Of a stretch of DNA of 64,000 nucleotides, positions 12,253 to 26,582 are shown one piece after another. Numbering within the stretch: position 1 is the stretch's first letter; the number at the start of each line of letters is the position of its first letter. Source of the stretch: Antrodiella citrinella (lineage: Eukaryota; Basidiomycota; Agaricomycetes; Polyporales; Steccherinaceae); the NCBI GenBank assembly GCA_004802725.1, contig SGPM01000013.1:1-64000 (forward strand). Reading direction: 5' to 3'. The translations under genes were made by a program, and so were the position numbers. The notes below the pieces were generated by a model. It was given only the letters and a program-made list of their open reading frames with translations. It did no database searches and was not told where the DNA came from.

Positions 12253-12709
12253 GCCCGATACCCACATACCCCTTGGCCAACTAATTCTTTCACGGCGGCG
12301 TTCATGCGAGCCAAAGTTTCTACATTTCTTCAGTGAACAGTTTTCAACCGCTATCTTACTTGCTATTGTTATCGCTTGCATTCACTACCCTCGTTTCGCC
12401 TCCTTCGTCTGCAGCCCCCCTTGTCTTATCCTGCAGCGCAATTGAAGATAGTTCCCCTCCCGAAGATATAAGTTTTCAGTCTCCTCTGTATCAATTTGTA
12501 CGATAGTACATATGTATCACTAGAAAAACTAAACCTTTGACTCGAATGTATACATCACGTGACCGTTTACCCTTTTTGGCACGCGTGGACGCGACGCGCC
12601 GCCGAGCCGTCGTCCTCAGTTTCGTCTGACTCTTGCCTCTGACCTCTCTGTGCTTGCCTGAACCCGAAACTCCTGTGATACCTCTGATCTTCAAGAAGTT
12701 GCACGAAAC
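12253..12709. promoter_or_regulatory. Intergenic region between the arrestin-like gene and VPS16
   Basis: 457 bp holding the 3' end of the arrestin-like transcript and the promoter of VPS16. I see pyrimidine-rich tracts (for example near 12400-12430) but no TATA box close to the VPS16 start and no open frame worth reporting. Confidence 0.4.
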
Positions 12710-15700
12710 ATGGAACCCGACCATCCAACCGCTTCCTGGGAGGCACTGCAAGATGGAAATGTATTCTATCGTCGCCACCAGGTTTACTCAATTTCTGGCA
12801 AGTTGCCTGACCTGGGAGACTTCTTTGTTGCTGGGTGTCGTTATGGTGGTCCCATTGGTATGTCATTCTTGTGATCATATGTCGCAATTGATGTTTATTG
12901 ACATGGCATTATGTAGCTTTGATGCGGGACACCACGAAGATGGTTGCTCTAGGACGGGCTACAGCTGCGTTCTCCAAAACTCAGATACAGATTTACTCTC
13001 CAGCTGGGGAGGGACTGCTGCTCTTCAGTGTGGTTATCTATTCGTGTGCATATGCATGTGCATGTCAATGGAGCTAACATTGATCGTTTTGATCGTAGTG
13101 GGACCAGGGAAAGATCATCAAGTTTGGTTGGACGTTTGACGAACGCCTCGCAGTGCTTAACGAAGAGGGGGCATACCGGCTGTATGATCTTCAAGGAGAT
13201 TATCAGCAATATTCACTTGGTACTGAAGCAAGCGAACTGGGCATTTTGGATGCCCGAATCCATGAAGCCGGCTTGGTAGCCCTAACCGAGTCTCTGACAC
13301 TTCTGGAAGTCAAAGGATGGGAAGGTGCCAAACCTCTGACGCTTGCAAATCCAGGTCGGTGAATTACCTACCTGGTCAATGAACTTATCTGTATCTGTGG
13401 CGTGTGTAGGATTAACTCAGCCACCTCATTCATGGGCTGTAATTCCTCCAGACCTAACGATTTCTCGCCACGTGGAGGTGCTACTCTCAACTGAGACAAC
13501 CGTATACAGCGTGGATAACCTGGAAACGACGGATCAACGGCTTTCTCGTGGTCCGTTCACCCATCTTGCACCGTCGCCGAACGGTAAATCTCTCGCGCTG
13601 TTGACATTCTCTCGCACATTGTGGGTGGTGTCCGCGGATTTCCAACGAAGCCTCGCGGACTTCGATACCTCGGACGTTATCGGAGTGGAAGGTGATGTTC
13701 GTCAAGTAGAATGGTGTGGTAATGATGCAGTCCTTATCACCTGGGATACCACTGCTGTGCTCGTTGGACCCTTCGGTGATACATTGCAGTGAGTCCCTGA
13801 CTTTGTCTCGGTGGTTCACCGCCTTCTGACCTCCTGTGCAGATACTTCTACACAGGACCCACATTTGCTATCACAGAGTCAGATGGTGTCCGTGTCCTGG
13901 GACCGGACGCATGTGATTTCATTCAGAAAGTCCCAGGTAACTTGCCGTTCAGTGTTCATGCCGATTGAGACGCCGTTCACTCAGATCGCCCCAGTGTCCT
14001 CCGTGTCTGTTTTCCGACCCGGGTCTACATCTCCGTCCGCGATCTTGTACGACGCATGGGACCACTTCACCCGGCGATCACCCAAAGCCGACGAAAGCAT
14101 TAGGAGTATTCGACCGGACTTGGCTGCCGCGGTGGATGAGTGTATCGATGCCGCCGGGAGAGAATGGGAACCATACTGGCAACGTCGCTTGCTGAATGTC
14201 AGTGCCTCGACCTCGATCCAGATTGTTCGCCGCTAACAAGTGTAATGTTGCAGGCTGCTAAGTTCGGCAAGGCGTTTCTAGATCTTTACAACGCTACTGA
14301 TTATGTGAACATGGGGCAAGTTCTGAAAGTACTGAATGCCGTTCGATTCTACGAGATAGGAATACCTATCACATATGCGCAGTACGTACTTTCCCTAACA
14401 GAACGAATCACCGTCTGACTTCGTTCAAAAAGATATACCCAGCTGTCCCCAGCTCAATTGATCAGCCGACTGACCGCTCGGAATCTCCACCTCCTCGCGC
14501 TTCGCATTTCCGAGTTTCTATCTCTCCCTTCTTCCGCAGTTCTTAAACATTGGGCCTGTGCAAAGATCCTCAAGTCAAGACCTAGTGCTTCTGCCTCTGA
14601 GCCCGCGTTGGACGAAGATGCTATCTGCGGTTCCATTGTGGAGAAGTTCGAGAAAGTGGGTGGTAGTGGGGTGAGCTATGCCGAGATTGCCCGGAAGGCT
14701 TGGGAAGTTGGCAGAACAGATTTGGCAACAAAGGTCAGTGCTGTGTTGTAACCACATATCGCCCCGCATGGTACTCATCCTTTTTTGATGCTCAAGCTGT
14801 TGGATCACGAGCCTAAGGCCTCCGACCAGGTCCCGCTCCTGCTGAACATGAAGGAAGACCGCCTTGCTTTGGACAAGGCGGTGGAGAGCGGAGATACCGA
14901 CCTGGGTTAGCTATGTCACTTGCTATCGGCCTCATGTGTATTGACCCGATGATTGTAGTGTATCATGTCTTGCTACACCTGCAGAGACGACTGACGCTGG
15001 GATCATTCTTCCGCCTCATCGAAGAAGGTGGTGCACACCTCGCTCTTGCGAGCAAGCTGTTACAGGTGTATGCCCGAGAACAGAACAGGGAAATGCTCCG
15101 TGACTTCTACTACTCCGACGATCGCCGTGTGGAAAGTGCGGTGCTTTGTCTAGATGAAGCGGTCAGCAGTGTAGTGAGTCTTTGGAAGTCTAGTTTTGCG
15201 CGTCACTTGTCTCATTCGACGTAACCATGCAGGACATGACAGCCAAGATCAACTCCGTGAAGGCTGCGCAGAAGTTCTTCTCGGAAGACAAAGAACGTGG
15301 CTTTGAGGCGAAGGTGACATCTCCCTCCACAACCATGATCCTGGGGCGACATGCTCACATGGTGACTTAGATGATGGACGAGAGCGCGCGTCTCCTGCAA
15401 TCTCAACAGCAGCTCGAAAAGGAAGCAGATGGCAAGATCTCTTTCTTCGCCCTGAGCGTGAACGAGACCATTCGGGTTCTCCTGATTAATGGAATGGCGA
15501 AACGGGCTGACAAAGCCAAGAACGACTTCAAGGTGCCAGACAAGAGGTGAGAGCCACATATTCCATTCTTCTTTTCCCCAGCGCGTCTTGAATTGTATAT
15601 TGACGCGATCATGTGGTAATTGTTAGATTCTGGTATACGAAGTTGCACGCACTGACCGAAATCCGTGATTTCGAGTCTTTGGATACGTTTGCTCGGTCCC

Positions 15701-16036
15701 GACGCAGTCCCATCGGCTACACGCCATTCGTGCGCCATCTCATCGAGAAAGGGCACCACAAGGAGGCAGCGAGCTACGTGCCTCGTTGCGATGCTGCGAA
15801 ACGCGTAGATCTATACGTTGAGTGCAATGAGTGGCGAATGGCGGGGAAGGAGTGTAAGGAGCGGGGAGACAAGGCGAAGCTAGAGTGAGTGATTGATTTC
15901 GTTTGATCGATACATGTGTTTGCTCCTGCGTGATGACGATTGCTGACATGTTGAATTGGTTAGGCAATTGAGAAGGTCGTGTCCCAATACTCTGATCGCG
16001 AGAGAGTTGGAACAGATTATCTCTTCCATGAAGTGA
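12710..16036 (+). CDS. VPS16: Vps16, core subunit of HOPS/CORVET vacuolar tethering complexes
   Basis: Fourteen exons close in phase to 844 residues, the usual length for Vps16. The N-terminal beta-propeller begins [20 protein letters not shown] and includes [19 protein letters not shown] and [20 protein letters not shown]. The conserved bridge [20 protein letters not shown] leads into the alpha-solenoid: [35 protein letters not shown] and the C-terminal [37 protein letters not shown]. The start is the ATG directly before the conserved N-terminus; splice sites are canonical. Family knowledge: with Vps11, Vps18 and Vps33 it forms the class C core driving fusion at endosomes and the vacuole. 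It is convergent with SYG1, with 127 bp between stop codons. Identification is secure. Confidence 0.95.
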
Positions 16037-16163
16037 TCTTCCTCCTCACTCCACATTTGCATTTCTTTGACATGAACTGTCCGATTGGAACACTTTACAC
16101 ACGCTCCTGTGCTAGCGTTAGCACGCGCACATTCTGTAAATCCCCAATAAACATCACGGTAGT

Positions 16164-19100
16164 CTAGTCAGAAGACAGCTGGTCATCATCCTCTGCCGCA
16201 GGTGCGGCTCTCTTCCCACGCCAACGAACGCTCAAACTCTTCCGACTCCCGCTCTTACTGCTACCCTTGCTACTGTGATTATCTTCGTCGTCCGTGTCGT
16301 CTCCGTCATCGTAGAGCGTGTACGGGAGAGGTACTTCGCGTGTCACGCGGTATTGGTCGACGTTACCGAGGTGTTCGTTCTCCAGACGGACTTCAAGGCG
16401 AGGAGATGAGATGGAACTCGGTAGAGATAAGAAGGCGAATACTCACAGAAGTTCCATTGCCAGCGTCTGAGGACTTCGAGCATCGCTGTGATGAAGGTGC
16501 GCAGGAGGAAGTTGGGGCCTTTTTCAGGGATATAGAACACCCATGAGAACCTTAGCAGGACGTTCGAAACCTACAACATATCTATGCTCAAAAAATTCGA
16601 TCATGGAGCACAAAGCAAGAAGGGACATACGATAGCGAAGTAGTAAACCTATCAGGAACATCAGAGTCAGCTCTACGTATGAAATTATTAGCAAACAGGA
16701 ACTTACGGGGACTGCACTGGTATATAGGATATCAGACCGAAGGAACGTGTGGTTGACGTGAGGACGTAGGAGGGACCAGTCCATGAGGAGGTCCTACGTT
16801 CAAATTCAAATACGTGTCAAGCTGGAGGGGGGGCTGTTCTACGTACCCAGGCTGCAGCGTATATGGAATACGAAATTCCGAAGACACACCATGCGACAAA
16901 GCTAGCGTCTCGTCCGCCACCTTCAACCATATTCAGTCAACGTCTGCTCTGCGATAGCGAGAGAGAGAAACATACCTTCGTGTCGCCAGATAAAGTAGCA
17001 CAAATAATACACGATGCCCGTCGCATACTTCCCGCCCTAATTATAAACACAGAAATCAAACCGATGAGCCACATCAACACCAAAGTACACATGGACCCAC
17101 ATTAACCAAATGCGTCGGAAGTCTCGAGTCGTAATACCGCTTGACGCTCTGCACGGCACGCGCCAGGAGCGGCAGGGAGGCGAGGACGAACGGGACGCCC
17201 CAGTTGGGCGTCTTAGACGTGCACCGCTGCCAGTCTTTGTCGAGCCCGCCGGCGTAGGCGCAGGGTATGAAGTAAAGGTTTGAGAGGGTGAATATGAGGG
17301 AGCAGAATTGGTCACTGTTAACAAACGAGTCAACAGTAATTCCGGTGAAAACGTGTTGTCGCGTACCCCATCCAGAAATCGGTGAACTCGACACGATGCG
17401 TCCCCGAGATCAACAGGTTGAGACTCTTCTGCACAAGCCAGTACCTCGATCGCTTGAAGTATATGGGAAGGGGGTTGAAGAGGACGCAGAAGACGAGGGC
17501 GAGCCAGATCAAGGGCCAGAGTGTTGGTGAGATCCCGTGCTCACCGATTCGCTTGAAAGAGAGCCAGAATGCGTAGCAGAGGGTTGACATGAGGAATGCT
17601 GGTATCTGGACAGGGTTATGAGCTTGAGTTTGCATGTGGCAGGTACCGGGGACGTACTTCATAGTATTGTCGGTGATCCAGCTTCGTCCTCAGTTCCAGT
17701 TCTACAAAATGTCGCGGAAAAAAGAATCAATGAATGATCACCAGCACGAAAAAGGACTGGAATACCGAAGATGAAGACATAGTTGATACGAGATGTAGAC
17801 CACACTTGCAGATTCAGCCCAACGAGCAACGCAAAAAACACAGGGACGAAGCAAATGGAGTATACGTAGAGCAGACCGTCCCATGCTGGTATCGCTGCAC
17901 GTGTATCTGCTTGGAAGCCTAACAGCGGCGATGGTGAGTTGAGAGATCAACGTCGAGATTGAGTTGTGTGTGCTTACTCTCAACGATACCATCTATAAGA
18001 GCCGGAATCGCGAGACCCAGCATCAAACCAGACCGGAACGTACTGAAATGATGGCTTTTCTGCTGAGCACCGCCGCGAAGGCGAGTTAGGGCTTTCTTCT
18101 TGTCTCCCTTCGCTGTAAGTGGACCGCATTACATGAACATCGATAATGACTAGCGAATGAGAAGGAATACGCACTGAAACGCGCGGCGAAGAGCTCCTCG
18201 AGGTCTTTCATCATACCGTCGACGGCATGGGCGGACGTGAACGCGTTTGGCTCGATTCTTTCAACCGTGTAGGCTTGCTGGGCGGGTACCTGGGCATATA
18301 TCTAAGCTGTGTTCGCAGGAGATGAGGACAAGAGCTATTTACTCTAGTGACTTTCTCAAACTTCTTGAGGGCTTTTCGGAAGCCGATGAGGTTCAAAGTC
18401 TGGATCAAAAGCTTAAACTCAGCCATGCCCTCTTCATCATCTCCATTGGATTTGACGCACCCGATAGTTATTCAGAATCTCCAGTCCACTAGGGAGGAAC
18501 GCTTCAGCAAGGTGCAAGAAGTAAATCAATGAGCCTCACCGATAGCACTCGAGCACCGCTTTCTTCAACTTCTTCTTCGCATGGTAATACTCTTCTGGAT
18601 CATGCTTCGCCAACGCCAATGCCTGCGTAGCATCCGCTTTCTTCTGCAACGAATGTCTCACTTTCTTCCCTGTACCGTTCTCTGTAGTGTTGAACGATGT
18701 CGGCGAGTCCGGATCGGAAGACCCACCCGCGTCTTGAGTTGGGGTACGCACGTCGGTGCGAGATGAGGAAGCGTTGTGTGCGGTGGAGCCGTGACGGCTG
18801 CGAGATCGGGATAGGGATGGCGTGTTGCGGTAAGCGTCGGTGAATTTGGTGGTTGCTTTGGGACGGGTGACGAAATGAGTCCAGGAATGAACCTCATGAG
18901 CAGCCTATGATATCACACCATATATGTGAGCCCAATGATACTCCGCATCGCTCAAAATAGGCTCACGTAGTATTCTGTTCGATGCATTTGCAGCTCGTGC
19001 AGCTGCGCCTTCAGAGCTTGCGTTCTGCACAGGCTTTAGCAGCGAAGACGAAATATGAGCGTCGAATATAGACACCTTGCGGTCATTTCCTTCTCTCGTT

Positions 19101-19969
19101 CGAGGTAAAATGTCTCTACTTTGTCAAGCTCGCTGTCCAGCTTCGCAAAGAACCCCCGCTGCGTACTCGTCAACAGCGGCATCAGATCCGCCAAGGAGAG
19201 CGGCCGCGTCGGATCCCACGGCGCCTTCGGATCCTTCGTGAGCTCCCACCGCCCTGCGCTACCCTGTCGCAAAGAGTTGGGCAAGCGGAAGGTGCTGCAT
19301 TTCTGGAGGCGCGGGAGCATGCCCATGTTCAGGGTTGCGGCGCGAGGGAGGTTGCTGTCTGTTCGGGGGTGGTCGGCCGCGGTAGACGACCCTCTGGAGC
19401 GGCTTGCTCCAAGCGCGTTGTCTCGTTCTCGTGCTTGCTGTCCGAGTCCAGAGCCGCTCGCCGTGGACGCCGCCTGCGACTTCGAAGACAATCCATGGTT
19501 CGTGTCCCAACTCCGCATGACTACCGGCGGCGGCAGGTCCACCGACTTCACAAGCTCGCTCCGTATCGACCTGTCATCGGTATCATTGAGCGAGGCGTCG
19601 TCCGGCTGGAGCTCCGCCCCGTGCGATCTGGTGGTGACGGAGTGGTGGTCCAGTTGTGGAGAAGCCGGGCGTTTGGAGTTGCTAAGTTCTTTTTCGCGGC
19701 GACATGCTGTGATACGTTTCTTCAGGCCGCGGTAGTCGCTGGGAGGGTCGTATCAGGTTAGTTGATAACATGGCGAGCGGGTGGAGAGTTCGGGATGCAC
19801 ATGTATGCTTTTTTCCATTCTGGAGCCTGCAGAAAGTTTGTTAAAAGGGTATCGCGCGTTGAACAACTGGTACGTGCGTACCTGTGTCTCCTCGAGGTAT
19901 CTACGAAAGCAGGATCGTAAAACGATGGACAGAGATCTCAAACTTCGTCACGCACCTAGCAAATTTCAT
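16164..19969 (-). CDS. SYG1: Syg1/XPR1-type protein with SPX and EXS domains
   Basis: Twenty exons close to 909 residues. The first three exons are tiny (14, 19, 26 nt) and encode the start of the SPX domain (MKFARYLEETQAPEWKKAYI, then DYRGLKKRITACRREKEL). Later SPX helices include FFAKLDSELDKVETFYLERE and RKALKKFEKVTRVPAQQAY. The membrane/EXS half contains GLMLGLAIPALIDGI, FVPVFFALLVGLNLQVW, the ISGTHRVEFTDFWMGDQF region, YFIPCAYAGGLDKDW, and FSWVFYIPEKGPNFLLRTF followed by RRWQWNFFRLENEHLGNV. The acidic tail DDGDDTDDEDN ends the protein. Family knowledge: SPX domains bind inositol pyrophosphates, and XPR1 relatives export phosphate; yeast Syg1 was found through G-protein signalling. The promoter lies in 19970-20457. 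Identification is secure; transport activity is inferred. Confidence 0.94.
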
Positions 19970-20457
19970 GATATGTTCGTACTTTCATGGGTATGAGTTT
20001 TGAGGAATATAAAGTAGCCAAAGACACAGCAGAGGTCGCGTCCGAGGTATATGGTCGACAAGAAAGAGCAATAAAACTTGGCAATGAACTGAAAAGTGAT
20101 CGCGGTTGCCGGGCCGTGCTCATCCGGACCGTGTAAGCGTACAACGTGGCGCAATGGATTCAAACTGGAATCCGCAATGTGACAAAAAAGCAAATGCCAT
20201 TGAACGCGTTCATCGTGACCGTCGCTTTTACGTGTTACGTTCAGCTGCTCATCAACGTTCTATTCTCTCTTGGTTTCGCACCACACTGCTGCGTCTCTTT
20301 CTCCTTTCATTCGGTCTTTTCGTTCGCTTTTTTTTTCTCTTTAAGGTCGTTCGCGTTCCCCACTTGGCTCCAATTTATACCTATATATTCCGCAGTTGAC
20401 ACATTCCGCACCCTGTTTCTGTCTACTTAAACTCTGTGTAGTACTATGACGATCCTA
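19970..20457. promoter_or_regulatory. Promoter region of SYG1 and 3' flank of the DUF1769 gene
   Basis: About 490 bp upstream of SYG1 (minus strand). It contains a long T-rich tract near 20325-20345 and scattered pyrimidine runs. No TATA box was seen at a useful distance from the SYG1 start and no coding signal was found. Confidence 0.4.
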
Positions 20458-21775
20458 TCAGCTATCGCTTTCCTCGCCCGACTTGAACGCCTCCTCGCCC
20501 TCCGACTCTGAGTCGGTAGGCCCCTCCGAGTCCGAGTCCTCGCTGACCCGCTCCAACGCAACACACCAGAACACGCGTCCCCACGGCATCCCATCTCCCT
20601 CCCGCTGGCCGGTCGACCTCGGTTCCTGAGGTTTCAGTCGCTCACAGCAAATGAAACGTACCGGCCGTCCGTCCCAATGCTGCATCATGTTGAACGTGAG
20701 CCCGACGGCGTGCACGGCGATAGTCGTGGGGGCCAGCGTGAGGTGGCCGTGTACGTAGTCTGCCGTGATCAGGTCCTGTGGACGGTGAACACGATACCAT
20801 CAGCACGAAGCCAAAGCACAAATAAACAGATGAGCAGCACGATAAGGAGACACAGGTAAGGAGGGGAAATGGGCGGAAAGGACGAAAAGAGGGGAAAGGG
20901 CAAGACGGAGAGAAACGGAGAGACGACACACACCTCCGGCCCAAACTTGACCAATTTCCGCTTCGCAGCATCCCTGAACACTTTCCGCCGACTCTCCATC
21001 CCTGGGGCGACCTCCACCGTCTCCCCGTCCTCGTCTGCGTATCGCAGACTCTTGAAGTCATCGGCGATCAGGTCTGAGGCTGGGAACGCCGGGAGACCTT
21101 GGTGGGTTGAGTTGGGTTGTGAGGTTTGAGCAGATGGTGATGGGGGAGCGGAGTAGGGGGAGCAGGAGAAGAATGGCATGGCTGTAATCAGAGGCGAGAG
21201 GGCAGAGGGCTTCGCGGATGTGGTGTCCACTACGAGTGTCCGGTCGATGAACCTACAAAGTACCAGATAACCATGATCCCGAATGAGATAAGTTGAGAGA
21301 GGGAGGGGGGAGACGTACTGCATGAAGCCTGTCACAGCGCTGAAACCCCAGGGCAACGACAAAGGATAATCGAACGCAGCGCCGACGAGGATGTCGTCCG
21401 CCGTGTGCGATTGCAGGAACCTACCTTCCTGCGACCTTCAGTGCTGTCGCTCAGCGACATTCAATCGCGAGACTTACCCTGGAATTGGATCGACCACGAC
21501 TTCGCATCTCGTTCCTTCCTGTCAAAGTATGGCACGCCCTTGCCCTCCTCTTTCTCCTCTTCACCTTCATCCTCGCCCTCCGTCTCTTCCGATGGTGTGG
21601 TGGTAAGTGCGGTGCCGGTCACTACATCCCCACCAGGGAATCCCTTGATGTACACCGCTAACCTTCCCTCAAACGCATCCGTGCTAATGGGGAACCCTTC
21701 CCCCGAGTTGGGCTCGATCTCGGAGAGGTCGTAGAATGTGGGCCCTGCGAGGATGCGTAAACGGGTTCTAGGCAT
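20458..21775 (-). CDS. DUF1769 (UPF0590) family protein
   Basis: Four exons (21478-21775, 21319-21424, 20934-21252, 20458-20775) give 346 residues. The start MPRTRLRILAGPTFYDLSEI, then ISTDAFEGRLAVYIKGF, YFDRKERDAKSWSIQFQG, TADDILVGAAFDYPLSLPWG, FMQFIDRTLVVDT and the block TPWGRVF-like GMPWGRVFWCVALE match the layout of fungal DUF1769 proteins. These carry a conserved N-terminal beta-rich region and a lipocalin-like feel. There is no signal peptide or membrane helix. The end is acidic (SEDSDSEGPTDSESEGEE). Family knowledge: conserved across ascomycetes and basidiomycetes with no defined biochemical role; I assign none. It lies head to tail between the promoter of SYG1 and the HAD gene, on the same strand. 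Confidence 0.8.
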
Positions 21776-22503
21776 CGTCGAAGTCTAATGGTCTATCAGT
21801 GTAAGTCTATGATTCTAGATGCGAAGAAGCAAGTGTATGAGTGTGTAAAGATAAGAGGATGGAAGGGGAAATGAAGGATGGTAAGATGGTGATTATGAGA
21901 CGCAGCAACATCCCAGCCAACTTTTTTGAGATCGGGAGGACCGGGCCAGGCAGGCTCTCCGGACCGCGGAAGTGAACGTATATTCCGTAGTCGCCTGCAA
22001 GTGACGAATCTGACGATCCTCTTCTTTAAAATTACTGTCGACGTCGATGGTAGGATTCTAGTAGATGTCCTCTCGACGATCAATTCCATATCCAAGATAT
22101 CACGATGACCTTGTTGACTTGAATATTGAAGATTGCGGTATAGGATGCTCGTGCGCCCTGAGGCCTGGTGGCGGTGACGGATCTCCTCGTAGACTCTTTC
22201 CGCTGCTCTCGGGTTGGCAAAGTGTGCCGCGAACGATGCCGCTGGGATAAGGGGGAGGAAGAACGTCCAACCTTTCCAGGTCGCAAAAATACTCCGAGCT
22301 TAAAGTGATATGGATATGGTTGATTCAGGACGGCAACCGCTCGTCATGTCCGATCCGTTGAACGACGATTTCGAGCGAAAGCCGAAAGACTCGAAATTCC
22401 ACCGTGCTCTTCGAAGATCAATCGTCTTCACGACTGTATATGAAGATCAGAATACACTGGAACGATGTTGCCAATATAGTGGCACTACATATACATCTGT
22501 TTC
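21776..22503. other. Intergenic region, DUF1769 gene to HAD gene
   Basis: About 730 bp. It must hold the promoter of the DUF1769 gene (minus strand) and the terminator side of the HAD gene. I see no open frame of interest, no repeat and no clear TATA element. Confidence 0.4.
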
Positions 22504-23391
22504 CTAGACCTCTGAGTCACCCGCCCGTCTCTTCACCTCATCCGCAAAAGCACCCAGTGTCGCGAACGTCGCATCTACTGTCGCCACACTCGGATCTTCG
22601 TTCAACGAAATCGCTCCACGATCAATGAACACACCCGCAAGCCCCAGCTGATTCGCCGGGACGTGATCATGCGTCAAGCTCGCCGCCACGACTAACACCT
22701 CATGCTTCTCCACGCCAAACTCCTCTTTCAACTTCTTCAACGCATACTCGAAGTTCGCAGGGTTCGGCTTATACGACCCGATGTCCTGCGCGGTGTACAC
22801 CGCGTCGAAGCGGAACGCGTGCTCCGGGAGGGAGGTCTCGAGGACGCGTTGCGTGCCTGCGAACGACACGCGGTCGACGTTGGAGAGGACGCTAAGCTTG
22901 TATTTTGTGGAGAGGTAGGCGAGGGCGGGGATCGTGTCGGGGGAAGGGCTTCCAGGTGGGGATGCTCTTCCCGAATGCGACATGTTCAGCGAGGGTAGAG
23001 TCTACCTCTGATTGTGCAGATCCAGACGTCCCAGCGGCGGCGGCGCCCGTTGTGATAGTCTCTGACGGAGACGGCTCGTTCGCGGCTCGGGCGGCCAGCT
23101 CTGCGTGTGCACGCGCGAGAATGTCGGCGTAGAGCATCGTGGGGTACCTAGCCTGCAGATCGTTTTCAACGGCGAAATACGCGGAGAGGGCATCGCGTTT
23201 GTTGTTCGCCAGAGTCGGGTTGGTACGGTCGAGCATGGGTTTGATGCCGGCGTATATCCCTGTCTCCCAGTCCTAGGTATCGCGTGAGATCGGTGGTCGG
23301 TGTTCTCGAGATCAGAGGTACTCACGATGAGTGTCGCGTACACGTCAAAGATGAGGGCTTTGTACTGCAGGGGCTTGAATTCGGTCGACAT
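22504..23391 (-). CDS. HAD-superfamily 2-haloacid dehalogenase-like hydrolase, frame interrupted
   Basis: Two exons (23326-23391 and 22504-23272). Motif I is built across the intron: YKALIFDVYATLI|DWETGIY, with the nucleophile Asp in FDVYATL. Motif II is SVLSNVDRVSF, motif III is SYKPNPANFEYALKKL (the Lys), and motif IV is the region SLTHDHVPANQLGLAGVFID. This is the L-2-haloacid dehalogenase (type II) arrangement with a cap domain between motifs I and II. At 22939-22943 a run of five Gs (C on the coding strand) breaks the frame between TWKPFP and PDTIPALAYLS; with four the protein would be 277 residues and continuous. Either the gene is freshly inactivated or this is a homopolymer error. The substrate cannot be read from sequence. 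It lies next to two OYE genes on the same strand. Confidence 0.85.
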
Positions 23392-23550
23392 ATTTGCTGT
23401 GATGAAAGTTCAAGAGGACATCGTAGCTATGTAAACAGTGACCGCAGCTGATGACGTCACCCTCGTAGGCGACAATGGTATTTATTATACACGTTCGTCT
23501 ACGTCTACAATAGATTCTTTTATCTATGCATGTATACCTCACATCTGCGA

Positions 23551-25248
<1,698 letters not shown>

Positions 25249-25342
25249 CGTGAACGTTGTAGATGGCGAGTTGGTTCGTTGGGCGGGTGTGGGATGGGAG
25301 GAGTTGGGTAAGTAAGTTGGGTGAGTGCGGATGTTATCAAGC

Positions 25343-25349
25343 CTTTATA
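25343..25349 (-). promoter_or_regulatory. TATA box of OYE copy 1
   Basis: On the minus strand TATAAAG lies about 95 bp upstream of the start codon at 25248, a suitable distance for a short 5' leader. Confidence 0.55.
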
Positions 25350-26582
25350 TGCCCGGGACTCGCGCAAAAAGTATACCAGCAATCTGGCGGTTGCAGTTGC
25401 TTAGTGAGCCGTTGGAAAAGTTATGAGAAACGATCGATGGTGGCATTAGCAACGGCTCTCCGCGGAAACGTACCTCCGACCGTACTCGTACAGCTATGAT
25501 CATGATGCATGATCATTACAGTATGTATGGTATCATACTGGACGAGCATGAGCCTCCCAGGTGATACCTATCGCAAACCTATTGTTATGGGTATTCTTAG
25601 CGCGAAGTTTAGGTTCAGGACGGTACGGCTACTCACTATTTTCCTGTGTCTCGTGAGTAGCTGAAATATGAGACATCGAGAGGCTTTGCTCGCGTTGCAA
25701 TTGAACATTCTCGAGAAATTGGAACTTCTCAGAATCTCAAGCGACATGCATGCCAATCTGCGCGTCAACTCTCTTCAATATTGATTTCCAAGCGATTCCG
25801 AAGCTTTCCGAAGCTCTCGGAAGTCGGAAGCCGCTTGGACCGGACTCATGAGTCAATCGACACGACACTTAGTGGCTGACCGACGCTCATGTACCGTTTG
25901 TACGGCAAGGAGAGACACAGTGCTTCGGAACGAACGTCGTAGAATCGAATAGTAAGTTAGAAGGACTATTGTTTGGACGGGTTCGGACAGGGTGAGAAGA
26001 TTTAATCGAGCAAATGGACACTGATCATCGTGTAGATGCATGTAGATGACAAGAAGGACCAAAGAAGGGTGTTCGAGTTCGACAGCATGAGAGTGTAGAT
26101 CGCTTTCGGTCAGCGGGACCAGGCATTCTCCGTCGAAAAGGAGACTCCGTGTGTGAGAGCAGGTGAGAGCCGAGTCGGTCTGCTCGCAAATTCGTCAACA
26201 CCTACCACTGCAAACGTTCGGGCAACGTTCGGGCTTTGCAAATCGACGCGTCTGACGTCATAGTGCGTTATAGTCGAAGGTTCTTGAATGACAAAGCCGT
26301 TGACCAGCACCTGGGCATTTGGATGATTCGTTATGAATTGTGGACGCGTACGGTAGAAACGCAAGCTGCGGCATCACACCACAATACGACAGACAGAGAC
26401 TAGAATGGACAACATCATCAGCATGTTGGTAACGAACTACCTACCTGACGCTCCTGCAGTGTAAGCATACCTACATTTGACTGCTACTACGCCCTGAAAC
26501 CAGAAAGCCAACAAGAATGAATGCAAATAAGCGTACAGATTGTGATATCGATACTTATCCTGTCTAAAGAGCCCTGGGTTCT
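25350..26582. other. Intergenic region between the two OYE genes
   Basis: About 1.2 kb between the TATA box of OYE copy 1 and the stop codon of copy 2. It holds upstream sequence of copy 1 and the 3' flank of copy 2. Several short open frames exist (for example minus strand 26110-26364, 84 codons), but none has a recognisable motif or splice partner. I see no leftover third OYE copy. Confidence 0.4.

Noticed and set aside
19121..19735. Plus-strand open frame of 204 codons
   Set aside because: Antisense shadow of the long SPX-domain exon of SYG1.
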